From Chondrus crispus (taxonomy: Eukaryota > Rhodophyta > Florideophyceae > Gigartinales > Gigartinaceae), in contig NW_005178809.1 of the NCBI RefSeq assembly GCF_000350225.1, forward strand, positions 805,429 through 869,428: a stretch of DNA of 64,000 nt. Direction: 5' to 3'. Made by a program: the position numbers and the translations under genes. The first letter of the stretch is position 1, and each line of letters begins with the position of its first letter. This document shows positions 1 to 12,100 of the stretch, piece after piece. Under the pieces are notes generated by a model. It was not told the origin of the DNA, did no database searches, and worked only from the letters and a program-made list of their open reading frames with translations.

Positions 1-1643
1 CAGGAGCAATTGAGGAGGATGAGAACTTCTTATGTTCAGATATCTCTCTACAAGCAATGTTTGGTCCTGGAAGTTACCTGTACTGTACTCCCGACGAACC
101 TCGAGATTTTTCAAAGTCCAGAATGACTGAGCTACAGGGATTGGAGGAACGACAAACATTCGAAGTGGTGAAGCTTTCGTCTGTGCCAAAGGGAACAAGA
201 ATCTACGGATCAAGATGGGTGGATACACTCAAGACCTTGGAAGATGGAAGCATTGCAGAAAAGTCACGGCTAGTCGCGCAGAACTATAAGGACAAGGGGG
301 CCAGCTCTATTGCCACAAAGTCACCAACAATAAGTCGCATGGGACAGAGAGTTGCGATGGCCACGGCGGCTATATTCAGAGAGCACCAATCTTACATTAG
401 AGATATTTCTCAGGCTTACTTGCAATCAGAGTCACCTCTGGAACGAAAAATATTTCTTCGTCCACCAAAAGAAATGAATCTCGGTGCGGATGTCGTGCTT
501 TGTGTTCTTAAGCCACTTTATGGAGTCCCAGAGAGCGGATTGCACTGGTTTGTGACATACTGGACGCATCACAGAGAACGGCTTTCTATGAAAAGCACCA
601 CGGGTGACCCTTGCCTTCTATATCGCCCAGGAGACATGCATGCTGAGGGTGTAACTGCTCTACAGGTCGACGACTCGTTTGGACATGGGACAGTTGAATT
701 TTTGAAGGACGAAGAACGCGAATCTAAGCGTTTTAAATGCAAGCCGCGAAAGATTCTAAAGACTGGAGAGACGACATCATTTAATGGTTGTCAAATCACT
801 GTTGAAAGAAACCGAGTTCATTTGCTGCGACAGATGGACAAACTTGGAAAGATATCCAGGCCTAGAAACCAGGACGAGCTTGTGAGCGTGCGTGCATTAC
901 TACAGTATATCGGATGCTGTACTAGACCTGACCTTTGTGCACCCGTACAGCTCTTAGCAAGTGAAGTGAACAATCCGGAGGCCAGCACATATTCGAAAAT
1001 GGAAAGCATTGTGGAACGTTGCCACAACACCAAAGACATGGGCCTAACATTCATACCGTTAGAAAGAAGTTCGCTTCGTTTAGCATTGTTCACGGACGCC
1101 TCTTTCGCTAACGCCGATAGATACAAATCACAAATTGGCTGTGTCGTTCTCCTAGTCGACTCCAACAACAATGCGAATATCATACACTACGGTAGCTCCA
1201 GATGCAAACGTGTGACCAGATCAGTAATGGCTGCGGAACTTCATGCCCTTGTGTATGGTTTTGACCAGGCCTTTGTGGTGAGAGCAGTATTGGAGGAACT
1301 GCTAGGGCAATCAATACAGATTGATGGATACATTGACTCCAGAACCGTATTTAATGTGGTAGCCAAGAGCAGCGCAACATTGGAGAAACGCCTACAGATC
1401 GATGCGCACGCACTAAGAGAAAGCCATGAGAAAGGAGAGTTGAGATATCTGGCATGGATAGCAGGTAAGGAAAACATCGCTGACGGACTCACAAAGGAGC
1501 TGGCAAATGAAAACCATGCTCTGCTACAGGTCATGCGCACCAACAAGCTTCACTTGGATCCCAACGGATGGGTGGACAACGCGAAAGGAAAATCTACAGA
1601 GATACAATGCGCAACAACAAAACAGAAAACCTCTGAGTGTTAA
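1..1643 (+). mobile_element. Ty1/Copia retrotransposon, 3' part of pol (fossil, cut by window edge)
   Basis: An open frame from 57 to 1643 encodes a Copia-type reverse transcriptase (RVT_2) followed by RNase H. The order of blocks is as expected: the SRWV entry block, the region matching ISQAYLQ and LKPLYGVPESG, then the RNase H region (LALFTDASFAN ... MAAELHAL) and the ENIADGLTKEL tail close to the polyprotein end. Gag, protease and integrase would lie to the left of the window. The protein is clearly diverged from the two minus-strand Copia elements at 3.4-8.5 kb and 36-40 kb, so it is another lineage. No matching LTR pair can be tested because the 5' half is missing. Age cannot be estimated, and whether the complete element is whole is unknown. 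Confidence 0.85.
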
Positions 1644-2330
1644 TCTGCACGCATGGAACCAACGAAGGAAATGGATATGATAAATCAGGCTTGCGATTCT
1701 CGAAATGGGAATCTGAAATTCAGGGTTGATATCGCATACATGGCATATGCGCCAAATACAGTATCCTGCCAGCGGCCATCGTTTTTGCTTTATCGAGAGG
1801 CACCTAGCTGGAGCATTAGGAATGAAGTAGCTCTGCATTAGCGATATAAGTAGATACGTTTGCGGATAGATATCAAAAGAAAAGAACAGAACAACACAGT
1901 GCTTTAATTGCGCAACCAAATCCTAGTGCAACTAGTCCGGCATAGTCGAAGGCTCGAGAGGGCGTCAAGCATTGACAACCGAGCAGCGAGCAGTGAGGAG
2001 ACTGTTGAACCACGCGGCGACATACTTCGCGTTTGAATCTTAGAACCTCGCGCACGGAATCAGCCCATCCAACTCGACACCCCTGTCTCCGGGCAACGGT
2101 GACTTGTTGCATCCGCTGCCCTTCGGTAGTCTACCTTCCTGCTGTACGCGGCCCGTTTGTGGACAAACCGGAGAGACCAACTCCTCCCGACAGTTCCTGT
2201 CGTACGCGGCACGCGCTCTCGGAAGGGTCGGCTTTTCAAGATCTGACTCGACATTGAAGTCAGACATATATTTACTTCGGTAAATATTCTACCAACGCAG
2301 AGAACAAATTGTTACGGTTTTGACAGCCGC
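1644..2330. other. Non-coding flank of the first Copia element, probably including its 3' LTR
   Basis: There is no convincing gene here. The stretch after the pol stop would be expected to hold the polypurine tract and 3' LTR, but without the 5' copy the LTR cannot be delimited. Two adjacent perfect hairpins stand near its right end: arms TCTGACT/AGTCAGA at 2242-2264, and arms ATATTTAC/GTAAATAT around a TTCG tetraloop at 2268-2287. They may belong to the transcript end of the element. Confidence 0.4.
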
Positions 2331-2544
2331 GCCGCGCTGGACGAAGCGCGCCGCACGCGCCGCGGCGCCGCAATTCTGTTGACATCTGCGCAAGCAAAGG
2401 ACAGTTTTGCATAGGTGAGATTGTGCACAACACTCCACTGTGGCGCGTGTGGTTCGTGGTTCGATGAGGTTCGTCCGATGGGGAACGTGACTGGCACACG
2501 TGTGCTTCGGGGAGGGGGAGAGGGGAGGATGGACAGCTCAAAGG

Positions 2545-3370
2545 GAGCGTCGGTCAACGTCGGTCAACGGTCGTGTGAAGTGAGAGGGACAAGTTTGCAT
2601 TTGTGCATGAGGACAGAAGGAAAAGGGTGAGGCGTACAAGGGGGAGGCGTCTAAGAGAGGCATATAAGGGGAAGGCGTACACGAGGCGTCTAAGAGAGGC
2701 GTATAAGGGGAAGGCGTCTACGGGGGGAGCGTCGGTCGACGGTTGTGTGAAGTGAGAGAGTTTGCTTTTGTGCATGAGGACAAAAGTAAAAGGGGAAGGC
2801 GTATAGGGGAGGCGTATAGGGGAGGCGTCTAAGGGAAAGGCGTACAAGGGAAAGGCGTACAAGGGGTAGGCGTATAAGGGGGGAGCGTCGGTCGACGGTT
2901 GTGTGAAGTGAGAGGGGCGAGTTTGCGTTTGCGCATGAGGACAGAAGGAAAAGGGGGAGGCGTCTAGGAGAGGCGTATAAGGGGAAGGCGTACAAAGGGG
3001 AGGCTTCTAATGGGGGATCGTCGGTCGACAGTCGTGTGAAGTGAGAGGGACGAGGTTGCGTTATTGTGCATGAGAAAAGAAGTAAAAGGGGGACGAGGTT
3101 GCGTTTGTGCATGAGAAAAGAAGTAAAAGGGGGAGGCATAAAAAGGGGGAGGCGTCTGAGAGAGGCGTATAAGGGGGAGGGGGGGCGTATGAAGGGGAGG
3201 CGTGTAGGGGAGGCGTGTAGGGGAGGCGTATGAGGAGGGCGTACAAGGGTGGCGTACCAAGGGAAGCGTACAACGCAGGCGTACGGAGGGGGGCGTGCAA
3301 CGCGCGGGCGTACCAAGGGAGGTGTGCAAGGCGCGGGCGTACCAAGGGAGGTGTAGTGCTTTCGGATAAA
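2545..3370. repeat. Higher-order minisatellite (GGGGAGGCGTATAA-type units)
   Basis: A G-rich array on the plus strand is built at two levels. Four long units start near 2545, 2726, 2881 and 3013 with a GGAGCGTCGGTCGACGG-like header. A conserved ~75-base block follows, containing TGTGTGAAGTGAGAG and GTGCATGAGGACAGAAG. Each block is followed by a variable number of 13-15 base units of the form GGGGAGGCGTATAA with substitutions (GGCGTCTAA, GGCGTACAA). From about 3190 the array decays into shorter GGCGTACCAAGG-like units. Several minus-strand frames stay open through it only because the repeat lacks stops, giving repetitive YTPPL/YASL peptides; I do not regard these as genes. It directly abuts the 3' end of Copia-A. 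Confidence 0.85.
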
Positions 3371-3450
3371 CCGAGCAAGAGCATAGAGGGCAAGAGCATA
3401 GAGGGATAACTGTTTGTTTAGTTTTGCGATCGATGCGTTTATGTGATGAT

Positions 3451-3663
3451 TGTGGTGCAAGGAACGATGACTCTGTTTTACTGAGGCTAGCGGACGAGGC
3501 TCTAATAAGAGGCGGCGGCGGAGGCACGGAGCCGCTGTCTATCTGTGTGACACCTGTGGTGCGTGTATGCGTGTCCTAGGTGTGTGTGCTGTACATGGGA
3601 ATCATGACAGAGTGGAGGCACTGCGACCATAGAGCGACAGAAACAGGACATGGGAATCATGAC
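3451..3663 (-). repeat. Copia-A 3' LTR
   Basis: The 159-bp core 3451-3609 is identical to 8299-8457 and has TG...CA ends when read on the minus strand. On this side the repeat continues for about 54 bases to 3663. That extension is bounded by a second copy of the LTR-start sequence (TGTCATGATTCCCATGT), which lies directly against the polypurine tract. Copia-B shows the same arrangement. Confidence 0.85.
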
Positions 3664-6600
3664 ACTCCCCCCGTCGCTGTGTGGTCGCTGTCCGACTGTG
3701 TGTGCGGGGGGGTGGGTGGGAGTGCGGCGATGATTTTGAGTTTCGCCGTGAGCTTGCGGAAGGGATCTGTCCTGAGTGGTTTCGTCAGGATGTCCGCGAG
3801 CATGTCCGCGCTTGGGACATGGGACAGTTTGATGTGTCCTTTGCGCTCGTGATGCGACAGAAAGTGGTGTCGCAGGTCGATGTACTTGCGTCGCTTGGTG
3901 GGGCCGGTGTTGTGGGCGACGCGGATGGCGGACTGGTTGTCCATGTAGAAGGGGGTTGGGTGGGGGCTAAGCATGCGCAGATCGCGGAGGATCCTGCGTA
4001 GCCATGCTGTCTGCTGGACTGCCGCTGTGGCGGCGATGTACTCGGCTTCGCATGTGGAGAGAGCCGTGATTTTCTGCTTCATGGAGCCCCAGCAGACAGG
4101 GGTGCCGTTGTAGAGGTGGACGATGCCGGAAATTGATTTTCGGTCTGTGACGTCCGCGGCGTGGTCAGCATCTGAGTATGTCGTAAGGAGAGATGCTGGG
4201 GAGATGGGTTTGGGTGCGGGTGTGTTGGGGCGCAGCTTGTGGTGGCCTGCGGGGAAGAGGAGCCCGTGGTTGGGGGTGTGACGGAGGTATCGGAGGACGC
4301 GCTTGAGGGCGTTCCAATGTCTCTTCGTGGGGGCTTTGGAGGCGACCGACAGCCGATTGACGACAAAGCATATGTCGGGTCGTGTCGAATCTGCGATGTA
4401 CCGCAGGTCTCCGAGTATCCGTTGATACTCCTTCGCTTGTGACGAAAGCGGTTCATCCTCGGGGGTGGGGCCGTGAAGGCGGATTCCGTCTTGGTACGGG
4501 GTAGGCTTGCTGTTGGCGATGTGCATTTCCGCTTTGCGGAGTATGCTCGCCGTGGCCGTGGGCTGAGAGATGTGGAGGGCTCCGTTTTGGGCCCTGTTAA
4601 TTGTCCATCCTAGCAGTGTTCGCGGTTCGCCGAGGCGTTTGATGGTGTACGCGGTGGCGAGGATGTGTGCGAAGTTGTCAAGGAGTGCGGTGGAGGTTGC
4701 CGCTATTGTGAAGTCGTCCATGCTGATGGCCACAAAAGTTGCCGTGGTGGGTGTTATTTTGTGGAACAAGCATGTGTCGGCTTCAGAATGCTGGAATCCG
4801 TGACGTTGGAGGAGGGAAAATACCGCGGTGAGGTATGTGTAGCCGGCCTGGGGTGTACCGTAGAGGTTTTTGATGAGCTTGCCTCCTTTGCACGCGTGTT
4901 TGTACGTTCCGTCAAAACGGGGGTGTTGGCGGACGTACACGGGTTGCTGGCCACTGTGGTCGAATTTTTCGTGCAGGTAGGCGGCTTCTATATCGATGTG
5001 TTCGATATGCAAGTTGTGTGAAGCTGCTATGGCGAATAAAAGACGCACGGAGGATTTGTCGGCCATGTATGTAGTGGTGCGGTCCGGGTTGTAATGGACG
5101 TGCGGCACCATGGTGTCGCCGCGGGCTGCGCATCTCGCTTTGCGTTTTATGACGTGTCCGTTTTTGTCGCGTTTGTAGCGATATCCCATGGTGAGGGGAA
5201 TGAGGCGGGTATTGCGTGGAAGGAGCTTGTCCGGGGTCCACTGTATGACCTGTTTGGTGTCCAAGGCATCGAGCTCTTTGTCATGGGCGGATGCCCACAG
5301 TTCAGCATCTGGGTACTTTGTAGCTTGTCCGCGGTTGAGGGGTGCGGGGGTGGACACAGAAATTGACTGTGGTGTCTTGTGTGGGCTGTATGCCTTGAAT
5401 GCGGCTGCGGAGGTGGCGGTTGGATCCTGGTTGGCGAAATAGGGGTGAAAGTCGATGGCACGTATGCGGTGTATTTTTGAGGTTGTGACATCCATGACTG
5501 TGAAGTGATTATCGTCGGTGGGGAACAGGTATCGTACTGTGCGTGAACGGGATTGGAGTTTAGGGATTTTTGCACGTTGCCGAAGGTCTGGGGTTGTTCC
5601 CAGTTGTCCGAATATGTGGAATCGGGGAATAGCAGGGATGGCGTTGTGCCATTCGGTGGCTGGGAGTGCGTGTGTTCCGTGATGCATGGTGTGGTTGTAT
5701 TTGAATGTGGCATCACGGACGGCGTCCTCCCAGTGGTGGTGGCTGAGGCCACTGTGGTGTAGTGCTGCACGGGCGGCGTTGAAGAGCGTGCTGTTGATGC
5801 GTTCAGCTAAGCTGTTTTCCTGGGGGGTGTAAGGGATAGTGGTTGAGTGCGTGGTATTGTGTTTTTGGTATGTGTGTATGGCTGTTGCGGATAGATATTC
5901 CAGCGCGTTGTCTGTTCGGAGGACTTGTGGTGTGTGTCCGGTGCTGTTTTTTATGGCTGTGAGGATGTAGTCAAGGCGTTGTGGCGTGTGGACACGGGTG
6001 GGCATGAAGTCGGTGATGAGGTATCTGGTCCTGGTGTCCAGCACTGTGAGGACGTACTTATTGCCTTGTCTTGACGGTGGGGCGATCGGGCCGCAGATGT
6101 CACTGCTCAGGGAGAATCCTGTGGGGTATCTGTGAGTTGTGGGTTTGTGGGGGCGAAACCGTTGTTTTGCATGCGCACAGCTGGGGCAGGTAATTTTTGG
6201 GGCATATCGCGCGAGTGATGGCGGTATGTTGGGCAGGAGGCCCTTGAGTGCCATTGTTTGGATGGTGGCGGGTCGCACGTGGTTAAGGATCATGTGCCAG
6301 TGGTGGAAGGCGTGATCCAGTGCGGTGCTGCGCGGGGTTGGGGGGTGGGGGGCGGGGTTGTGCATGCCTTTCATAGGGGGGGTGCGCTTTTTTGGGGATG
6401 GGAGCGGAGTTATTGCCGGTGGAGAGTGGGAGGGGGAGAGCCGCTCTGCTTGGGGGTCCGCGGGAGTATTGCCGGAATTTTTTTTGAGGTGTTGAGTGCG
6501 TTTGCGCGGGGTTGTGCGCGCTGCGTGTGCATGCAGAGGGTGGTTTGGTGGGTTAAGGATGTAGAGTCCATTTTTAACGCGTGCTGTGGCAATTATTTCC

Positions 6601-8286
6601 GGGGGGTTCTTGTTGGTGGAGATTATTGCTGCATTGTGGGGTCGGAAGATGACGGCTCCGTATCGGCGTGCGATGTCGTGCACGGAGAGGAGGTTCTGGC
6701 GAATTGCGGGGTTTGCGATCGCTGGTATGGTGAGCGTTCTATTCTTGTTGGTTTTGATCTGCAGGGTGCCAGAGTGTGTCGCGGCCGACGTGGAGGATGT
6801 CGCGGTGTTAGTAATAATACGCCTTGTGAGGGGGCGCATGTTGGGTGTGGCCTTGGTTATGTGCGTGGGGCTGGCGCCTGAGTCGAGGATATAGTTCATA
6901 CCGTCGTGGTCGCTCTGGAGGTCGGAGTGGAAGGCGTGCATCTCATCCGGTGGGTATTCAGTGTGGTCTGTGGCGGCATGCTGTGCTTTGGTTGTCCGGC
7001 GTGGGGCGGTGCGTCTCTGGGGTTGGGCTGCCTGTGCGGGGATGGGGTGCCACTGCGGTGGTGCTGGCCAGTGTTGGGTTGGATGAGTGGGGTACGGGGT
7101 ATAGGATGGTGTGGGGTGTGCCCATGGTGGGTTGTACCACAATCCTCGGGGTTGCCCTCGTCTTCTATTACGGCCACGGGGTCGTGTAGGGGGTTCGCGT
7201 TTCGCTTCGCGGGGGGCAGCTGCGGGTAGCCCTTGTGGGGTTGGTGTGATGTTGCCCTGTCGTGCGGTGGTGCGGGCTTGTACGGCGTTGAGCCGTTGTG
7301 ATATTTCGAGTACAGTGGTAGGGACGGATGCTGTTTCTGTCCAGGTATCGGGTAGGTGCTTGAAGGTGGGGTGGTGTTCAAGGCCTTTGATTATTGCGTC
7401 CACGGTGACGGTTTCGTCTGGGGATATGTGGGGGTATTTGGCGAGACGCATGCGCATGCGGAGCGCTCTGTGCTTGTTGATGTAGTCGTCTACCGTTATG
7501 TCTGGTGTGAACTGGAGGCGGTCTGCTTCTTGCCTGAGTAGGAGGTGGGTGGTGGGGGAGCTGTCGGTGAAGTGTGCTTGGACAGCGGACAGGAGCTCGG
7601 CGGGGGAGGTGTCGAAGGTCAAGTCCGTGGTCTCCGCGAGGTGTTGCGGAAGGCTATTTGTGATCAGCATGCGGATGGATGCGCAGTCTTTTAGGTACTG
7701 CACGTGTTCTGCGGTTGTAGATGGGGGTGGGATGTATGTCTTGTCTAAGGTATGTTGGGCGTCGTTGATCACGGCGATGTCGTGCAGGGCCTGCCGCCAG
7801 AGGTGGAAGTTGGTGCCTGCTGGAAGAAGGGTGGGGAGGTGGCCGTAGAATGGGGAAGTGCGGCGTGCCGATGAGGGAAGTTCGGTTGGCGGATCCATGT
7901 TCGGGGTGGTGGGGGATCGCAGTGTGGAATGGGCGGCTGTGTAGGACGAGGATGGTGGGGTCGCGGGAGGGGGCGACGGGGTGTTGGGGCTCTCGACGCT
8001 GGTGTGCGGAGGCGTGGTTGGAAGATCCGGGGGTGTGGGTTCTTTGGTGCGGCTCTCTACGCAGCGGGGCGGAGGCGGGGTTGGAAGATCCGGATTGTTC
8101 GGGTTTGCTCTACAGCTCTCTACGCAGTGGGGCGGAGGCGAGGCAGGGTCCGAGGATGGGGGAATATACTGCAGGCTGGCGGGGTGGCTGCCAGGGGTTG
8201 CAGGGGAAGATGGTGCGCCTTGTGAGAGGCGTGGTGATCTTCGGATGGGCGGTCTGTGATCGTGTTGCGGTTGTGGAATGCGGTTC

Positions 8287-8298
8287 GGGACCATAACC
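8287..8298 (-). other. Copia-A primer-binding site (tRNA-iMet anticodon type)
   Basis: Directly inside the 5' LTR the minus strand reads GGTTATGGTCCC. This is close to the complement of GGGCCCAUAACC in the anticodon stem-loop of eukaryotic initiator tRNA-Met, the internal priming site used by Drosophila copia. The ATG that begins the polyprotein lies within this site. Confidence 0.7.
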
Positions 8299-8457
8299 TG
8301 TGGTGCAAGGAACGATGACTCTGTTTTACTGAGGCTAGCGGACGAGGCTCTAATAAGAGGCGGCGGCGGAGGCACGGAGCCGCTGTCTATCTGTGTGACA
8401 CCTGTGGTGCGTGTATGCGTGTCCTAGGTGTGTGTGCTGTACATGGGAATCATGACA
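8299..8457 (-). repeat. Copia-A 5' LTR
   Basis: This 159-bp copy is identical to 3451-3609. On the minus strand it starts TGTCATGATTCC and ends GCACCACA. The frame of the polyprotein stays open back into this LTR, but the only upstream start there is GTG; the first ATG is at 8294, inside the primer-binding site. Confidence 0.88.
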
Positions 8458-8791
8458 GGGATCAAGCTATAGAAGCTGTCTGATTTCGAAAATCTCGGCA
8501 GTGGTGTACTGTAAGAGTGAGCACTGTAGTTGGCATGTAAGAACGTGACATACAGTATAGGCAAACTTTTCCGGGCGAAAGGGGACCGATACAGCCTGTG
8601 TGATAACGGTATGGGCAGCATCAGTCACACCCTCAGGGTGGGTCTTAACATGCCCCGAGTGACCAAAGTGTCGATCCGACCAAGCGTTACCATAACATAA
8701 AAATCGTCAGACTTTTATTTCTTTTCAACATTGATGTCAGTGGTTCTTTTTTCTTTGATGGGTTCTCTAGTTCCAAAATTATTCTCAGGTA
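8458..8791. other. Spacer between Copia-A and the Gypsy element
   Basis: I see no gene, only short low-value open frames. A small CACCCT/AGGGTG hairpin lies near 8630. The stretch ends at the AGAAC target duplication of the Gypsy element. Confidence 0.6.
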
Positions 8792-8796
8792 AGAAC

Positions 8797-9148
8797 TGTA
8801 ACAAAGTACTGTGGCGAATTTATCAACCACCATCAAGGTAATAGTCACTCTCGCCAGTTTGTCCCTTGCATTTATACTACAATAGTCGTCAAATATTAAG
8901 TTGAGACCATTTCAGTATTTTAAAATTGTATGCAGTCAGTCGCAACAATTTTTTACACGACCGTTCGGTCATTTGAAGTTGCTTGCCGGCAATACTTATA
9001 CCGGAGACCATAGCGTCATGGCAAGCAAGAGTACACGAAAACAGTGAGACACATGATAAAGAACTGTTCCTGGCCTATAGCTACTGATCTACAGCTTGTT
9101 GATCGTAACAATTGAACGCTTCCTTTCTACCGCTCATTTAATGTTACA
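8797..9148 (+). repeat. Gypsy 5' LTR
   Basis: This 352-bp LTR has inverted TGTAACA/TGTTACA ends and is preceded by the AGAAC target duplication. It matches 13641-13990 along its whole length with scattered differences. Confidence 0.9.
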
Positions 9149-9150
9149 TT

Positions 9151-9173
9151 TGGTAGCATCGCGGTTTCGATCC
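9151..9173 (+). other. Gypsy primer-binding site (tRNA 3' end, probably initiator Met)
   Basis: Two bases after the LTR the sequence starts TGGTAGCATCGC, the complement of an acceptor stem ending GCGAUGCUACCA. The following GGTTTCGATCC matches the complement of the GGAUCGAAACC T-arm typical of eukaryotic initiator tRNA-Met, with about two bases skipped. The implied A1-U72, G2-C71, C3-G70 pairs also fit an initiator tRNA. Confidence 0.7.
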
Positions 9174-12100
9174 TCGCTGATCAATATGCCTACAATGACT
9201 GCTACAACTAATATGGAGGGGTCATCGCTCATTCAGAAAATTCGGGAGCATCGCCACACTGTCTGGGCTCAGGCGCAGGTCATTGAAACCTTCCAAACTA
9301 ATCTGAAGAGAATGGAGAACATGGGTAGAAGCCAGTTACGTGGGCTAAATGCACCTCAAAGCCCAGGTTTTGCGGTAAAGCCATCAGACCGCACTCTAAT
9401 TAAGTTTAAGGGATTTATCTGAAATGTTCGCCTCTTTGGAGTGCTTAGTGGCGCGGAAGAGAGCGATCTTGTCGAGTTCGTCGCGTGCGATTTCCAAGAT
9501 AACGCGGCCACTATGATATGTCGTCTTGAAGCATCTGAGTATAGCTTGGAAACCCTACTAGAACTACAGGCGGTAATGATGAAACCATTCGTTGGCGCAA
9601 AACGACAAAACCCGTGGCACGACGACATTATGGGCTTTTAAGACGTCTGGTGTTATGGATAAACATATAAATGACTTCGTCAACGTCATGGAACTGAAAG
9701 ATGCATCTCAAATGGAGGCATACAACTATTGTCTCTACGGTCTCCCTGAAAAGTACCAAAAAGAATTCATTAAGGAGTTTCCGACTGAAAACTGTGTGAA
9801 GATGGATATCGCTTTTGACTTCGCTCGTAAATTTGCTTTTGAGGAGTTCCATGCCGAGGGAGCGAGCTCCAAATGCAGTATTCGAGTAAGGGCATCCAAA
9901 ATGCCCGAAGAAAGCGGCAATATTGCGATAATCATCGGCTGTGCAGGCTGAAGAGCCCAATCAGTCACCATTGAAAGAGATCCGAGATCCATGTGCTGGA
10001 TTCCAGCTCAAAAGGGAGAAGTAAGGCTATACTGCGACAATGACTGCTGCTGTGAATGTTGGAAGGCACCCTGGAGCGACCCTACACACCTGTGTCCAAA
10101 GGAGAATGCCGATGGCCCATTGGGGGCACACGACAAAAACATTTTAATGCCGCACAGGTGTGTGGGATATCACGGTGTGCTCTACAGAATCACACCAGTT
10201 TTCTCCGGTGTGGAGGTTGGAGGGAACACCGAGATGTTCTATGACGCTGTGCTAATCAATACTCCTGTGTTTGCTTCACTCGATCCTGGCGCCACACATG
10301 CGTTTGTGTCTCGAAAGGCTGCGAATAAAACGTGTCGACTTTCGATGTCGACACAGTTGACCTTGGTAATCGCTCTTCGACCAGAGTGAAGGGAGCTGCC
10401 TACGGTAAGCTCTCAATCAACGGCTACCAGTCCGAAGAAACAATCTATATCTTGCATATGCCAGAAGAGGTTGACGACAAGCCGTTCGTTTCTATCAGCC
10501 AACAGTGGCTGGCCAACGACAACCCAAGAATCGATTGGCGCACTAATTCAATCCATATAGCACGAATCGATGGCTGGAAGTGGGTTTTGAAACCTCGCCG
10601 TCACGAACAAAAAAATTAAGTATGGTGCAAATCAAGAGTATCTCTCTTAAAAAGATACGCCAATGGTCAGAAAGAAATGTTTTGAGCCTTTAGCAGTACT
10701 TTTTCGTCCAGTTTTGAATGCTGTCACAATATCTGAACAATTGGGCGACATCGTGGAAGAATTCAAAGATTTATTCCTAGATGAACTACCGGACCAACTA
10801 CCACCCTGGCGTGACGTTAAGTTGGACATCAAATTGAAATCTGATCAACCGCCGACTGTTCGACCAGAAATTCTCCTGTCACCAGAGGAGCTCCAAGAGC
10901 TGAAAATAGAGCTACAAATGCTGCTTGGCAAGGGCCTTCTGCGATCGTCATCATCACCATACGGTGCTTCGATATTTTTCGTTAGAAAGAAAGACAGCGA
11001 ACTCAGAATGGTTTGCGATTATTGGGCCCTAAATAAGATAACAATTCCCGATTCCAATCCAATTCCTCTTATAAATGAGGCTCTAGATCAGGCCTCCGGG
11101 GCGAAGGTCTTCTCCCAAATAGATTTTATTGGCGCCTACCACCAGATGAGAATACGAGAAGAAGACTGTTACAAAACGGCAATAAGGACAGGATTTGGCT
11201 CCTTTGAGTGGCGCGTTTTATGCTTCGGCCTCACTAACGCCCCAGCTTCCTTCAAGAGATTATTTTCAACTCTACTTCAAGAGCTTAATGGTAATTGCTT
11301 GGTCGTTTCTAGACGATGCGCTGGTCTACAGCAAATCCGTGCAAAACAACCGCGTGCATTTGCCCGTCTCTTCGAAATATTACGCAAGCACAATCTCTAG
11401 GCAAAGCGTAGCAAGTGTAATATTGGTGCAGAGAAAGTCAATTTTCTCGGATTCAGAATCAGCTCCGAGGGCGTGTCCATGCAGGAACGCCTTTACAATG
11501 CCATTCAAGATTAGCCCATACCCCGTAATGCAAAGGACGTGCAAAGCTTTGTAGGGCTGGCCAACTTCTACTGCCCGTTTATCGAATGATAGGCGCGCGT
11601 TATGCAACCAATCACCGCTATCTTACGGAGTAAGACCTTTTCATGAACTGAAAACAGGTCGAGGCCGTCAAGGAAATCAAGTTGGCGCTGGCGACCGCCG
11701 CTGTACTTGAGCACCCATCCTCTGAGAAGGATTTCTTCGTATCCACCGACGCTTCAAAGTACACTGTAAGAACAACCCTTGAGCAGCACTTCCACCCTGT
11801 TGCGTTCCTTTCGCACAGACTGTCGGACGCGGAGAGCAATTGGGACACCAGTGATCAAGAGTTATTGGCCTTTATGACTGCACTTCGTGAGTGGAGCACA
11901 TACCTCCCTGGCCGCAAGTTCAAACTACTGACAGATCACGAGCCCATCCATTTCCTGCAGACGAAGTCAAAAATATTTAGCAGACAATTCCGCTGGCTGG
12001 ACGTGTTACAAGAACATACATATGAGGTTCAACACATCCTAGGTTCTAAGCATACTGTACTTGATGCGTTGAGCAGACGAGCAGATCACTTCCGCGCAGT

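Larger units (their letters stand above)
3451..8457 (-). mobile_element. Copia-A: Ty1/Copia LTR retrotransposon, looks whole, young
   Basis: The element runs on the minus strand. One long frame from the ATG at 8294 to 3657 (about 1,545 residues) encodes gag, then protease (YILDSGASPTHI block near 6900), gag-pre-integrase (HHWHMILNH ... CPSCAHAK), integrase, RVT_2 reverse transcriptase and RNase H. Its terminal repeats share an identical 159-bp core, which points to a recent insertion. A polypurine tract (GGGGGGAG on the minus strand) lies beside the 3' LTR. The primer site beside the 5' LTR matches the anticodon region of initiator tRNA-Met, as known for Drosophila copia. Flanking bases ATGAT (left) and GGGAT (right) do not form a clear target duplication. 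Confidence 0.92.

Noticed and set aside
2690-3460. Long minus-strand open frames (up to 256 residues) through the minisatellite
   Set aside because: Several frames are open at once and encode the repeat in each; the repeat simply lacks stops.
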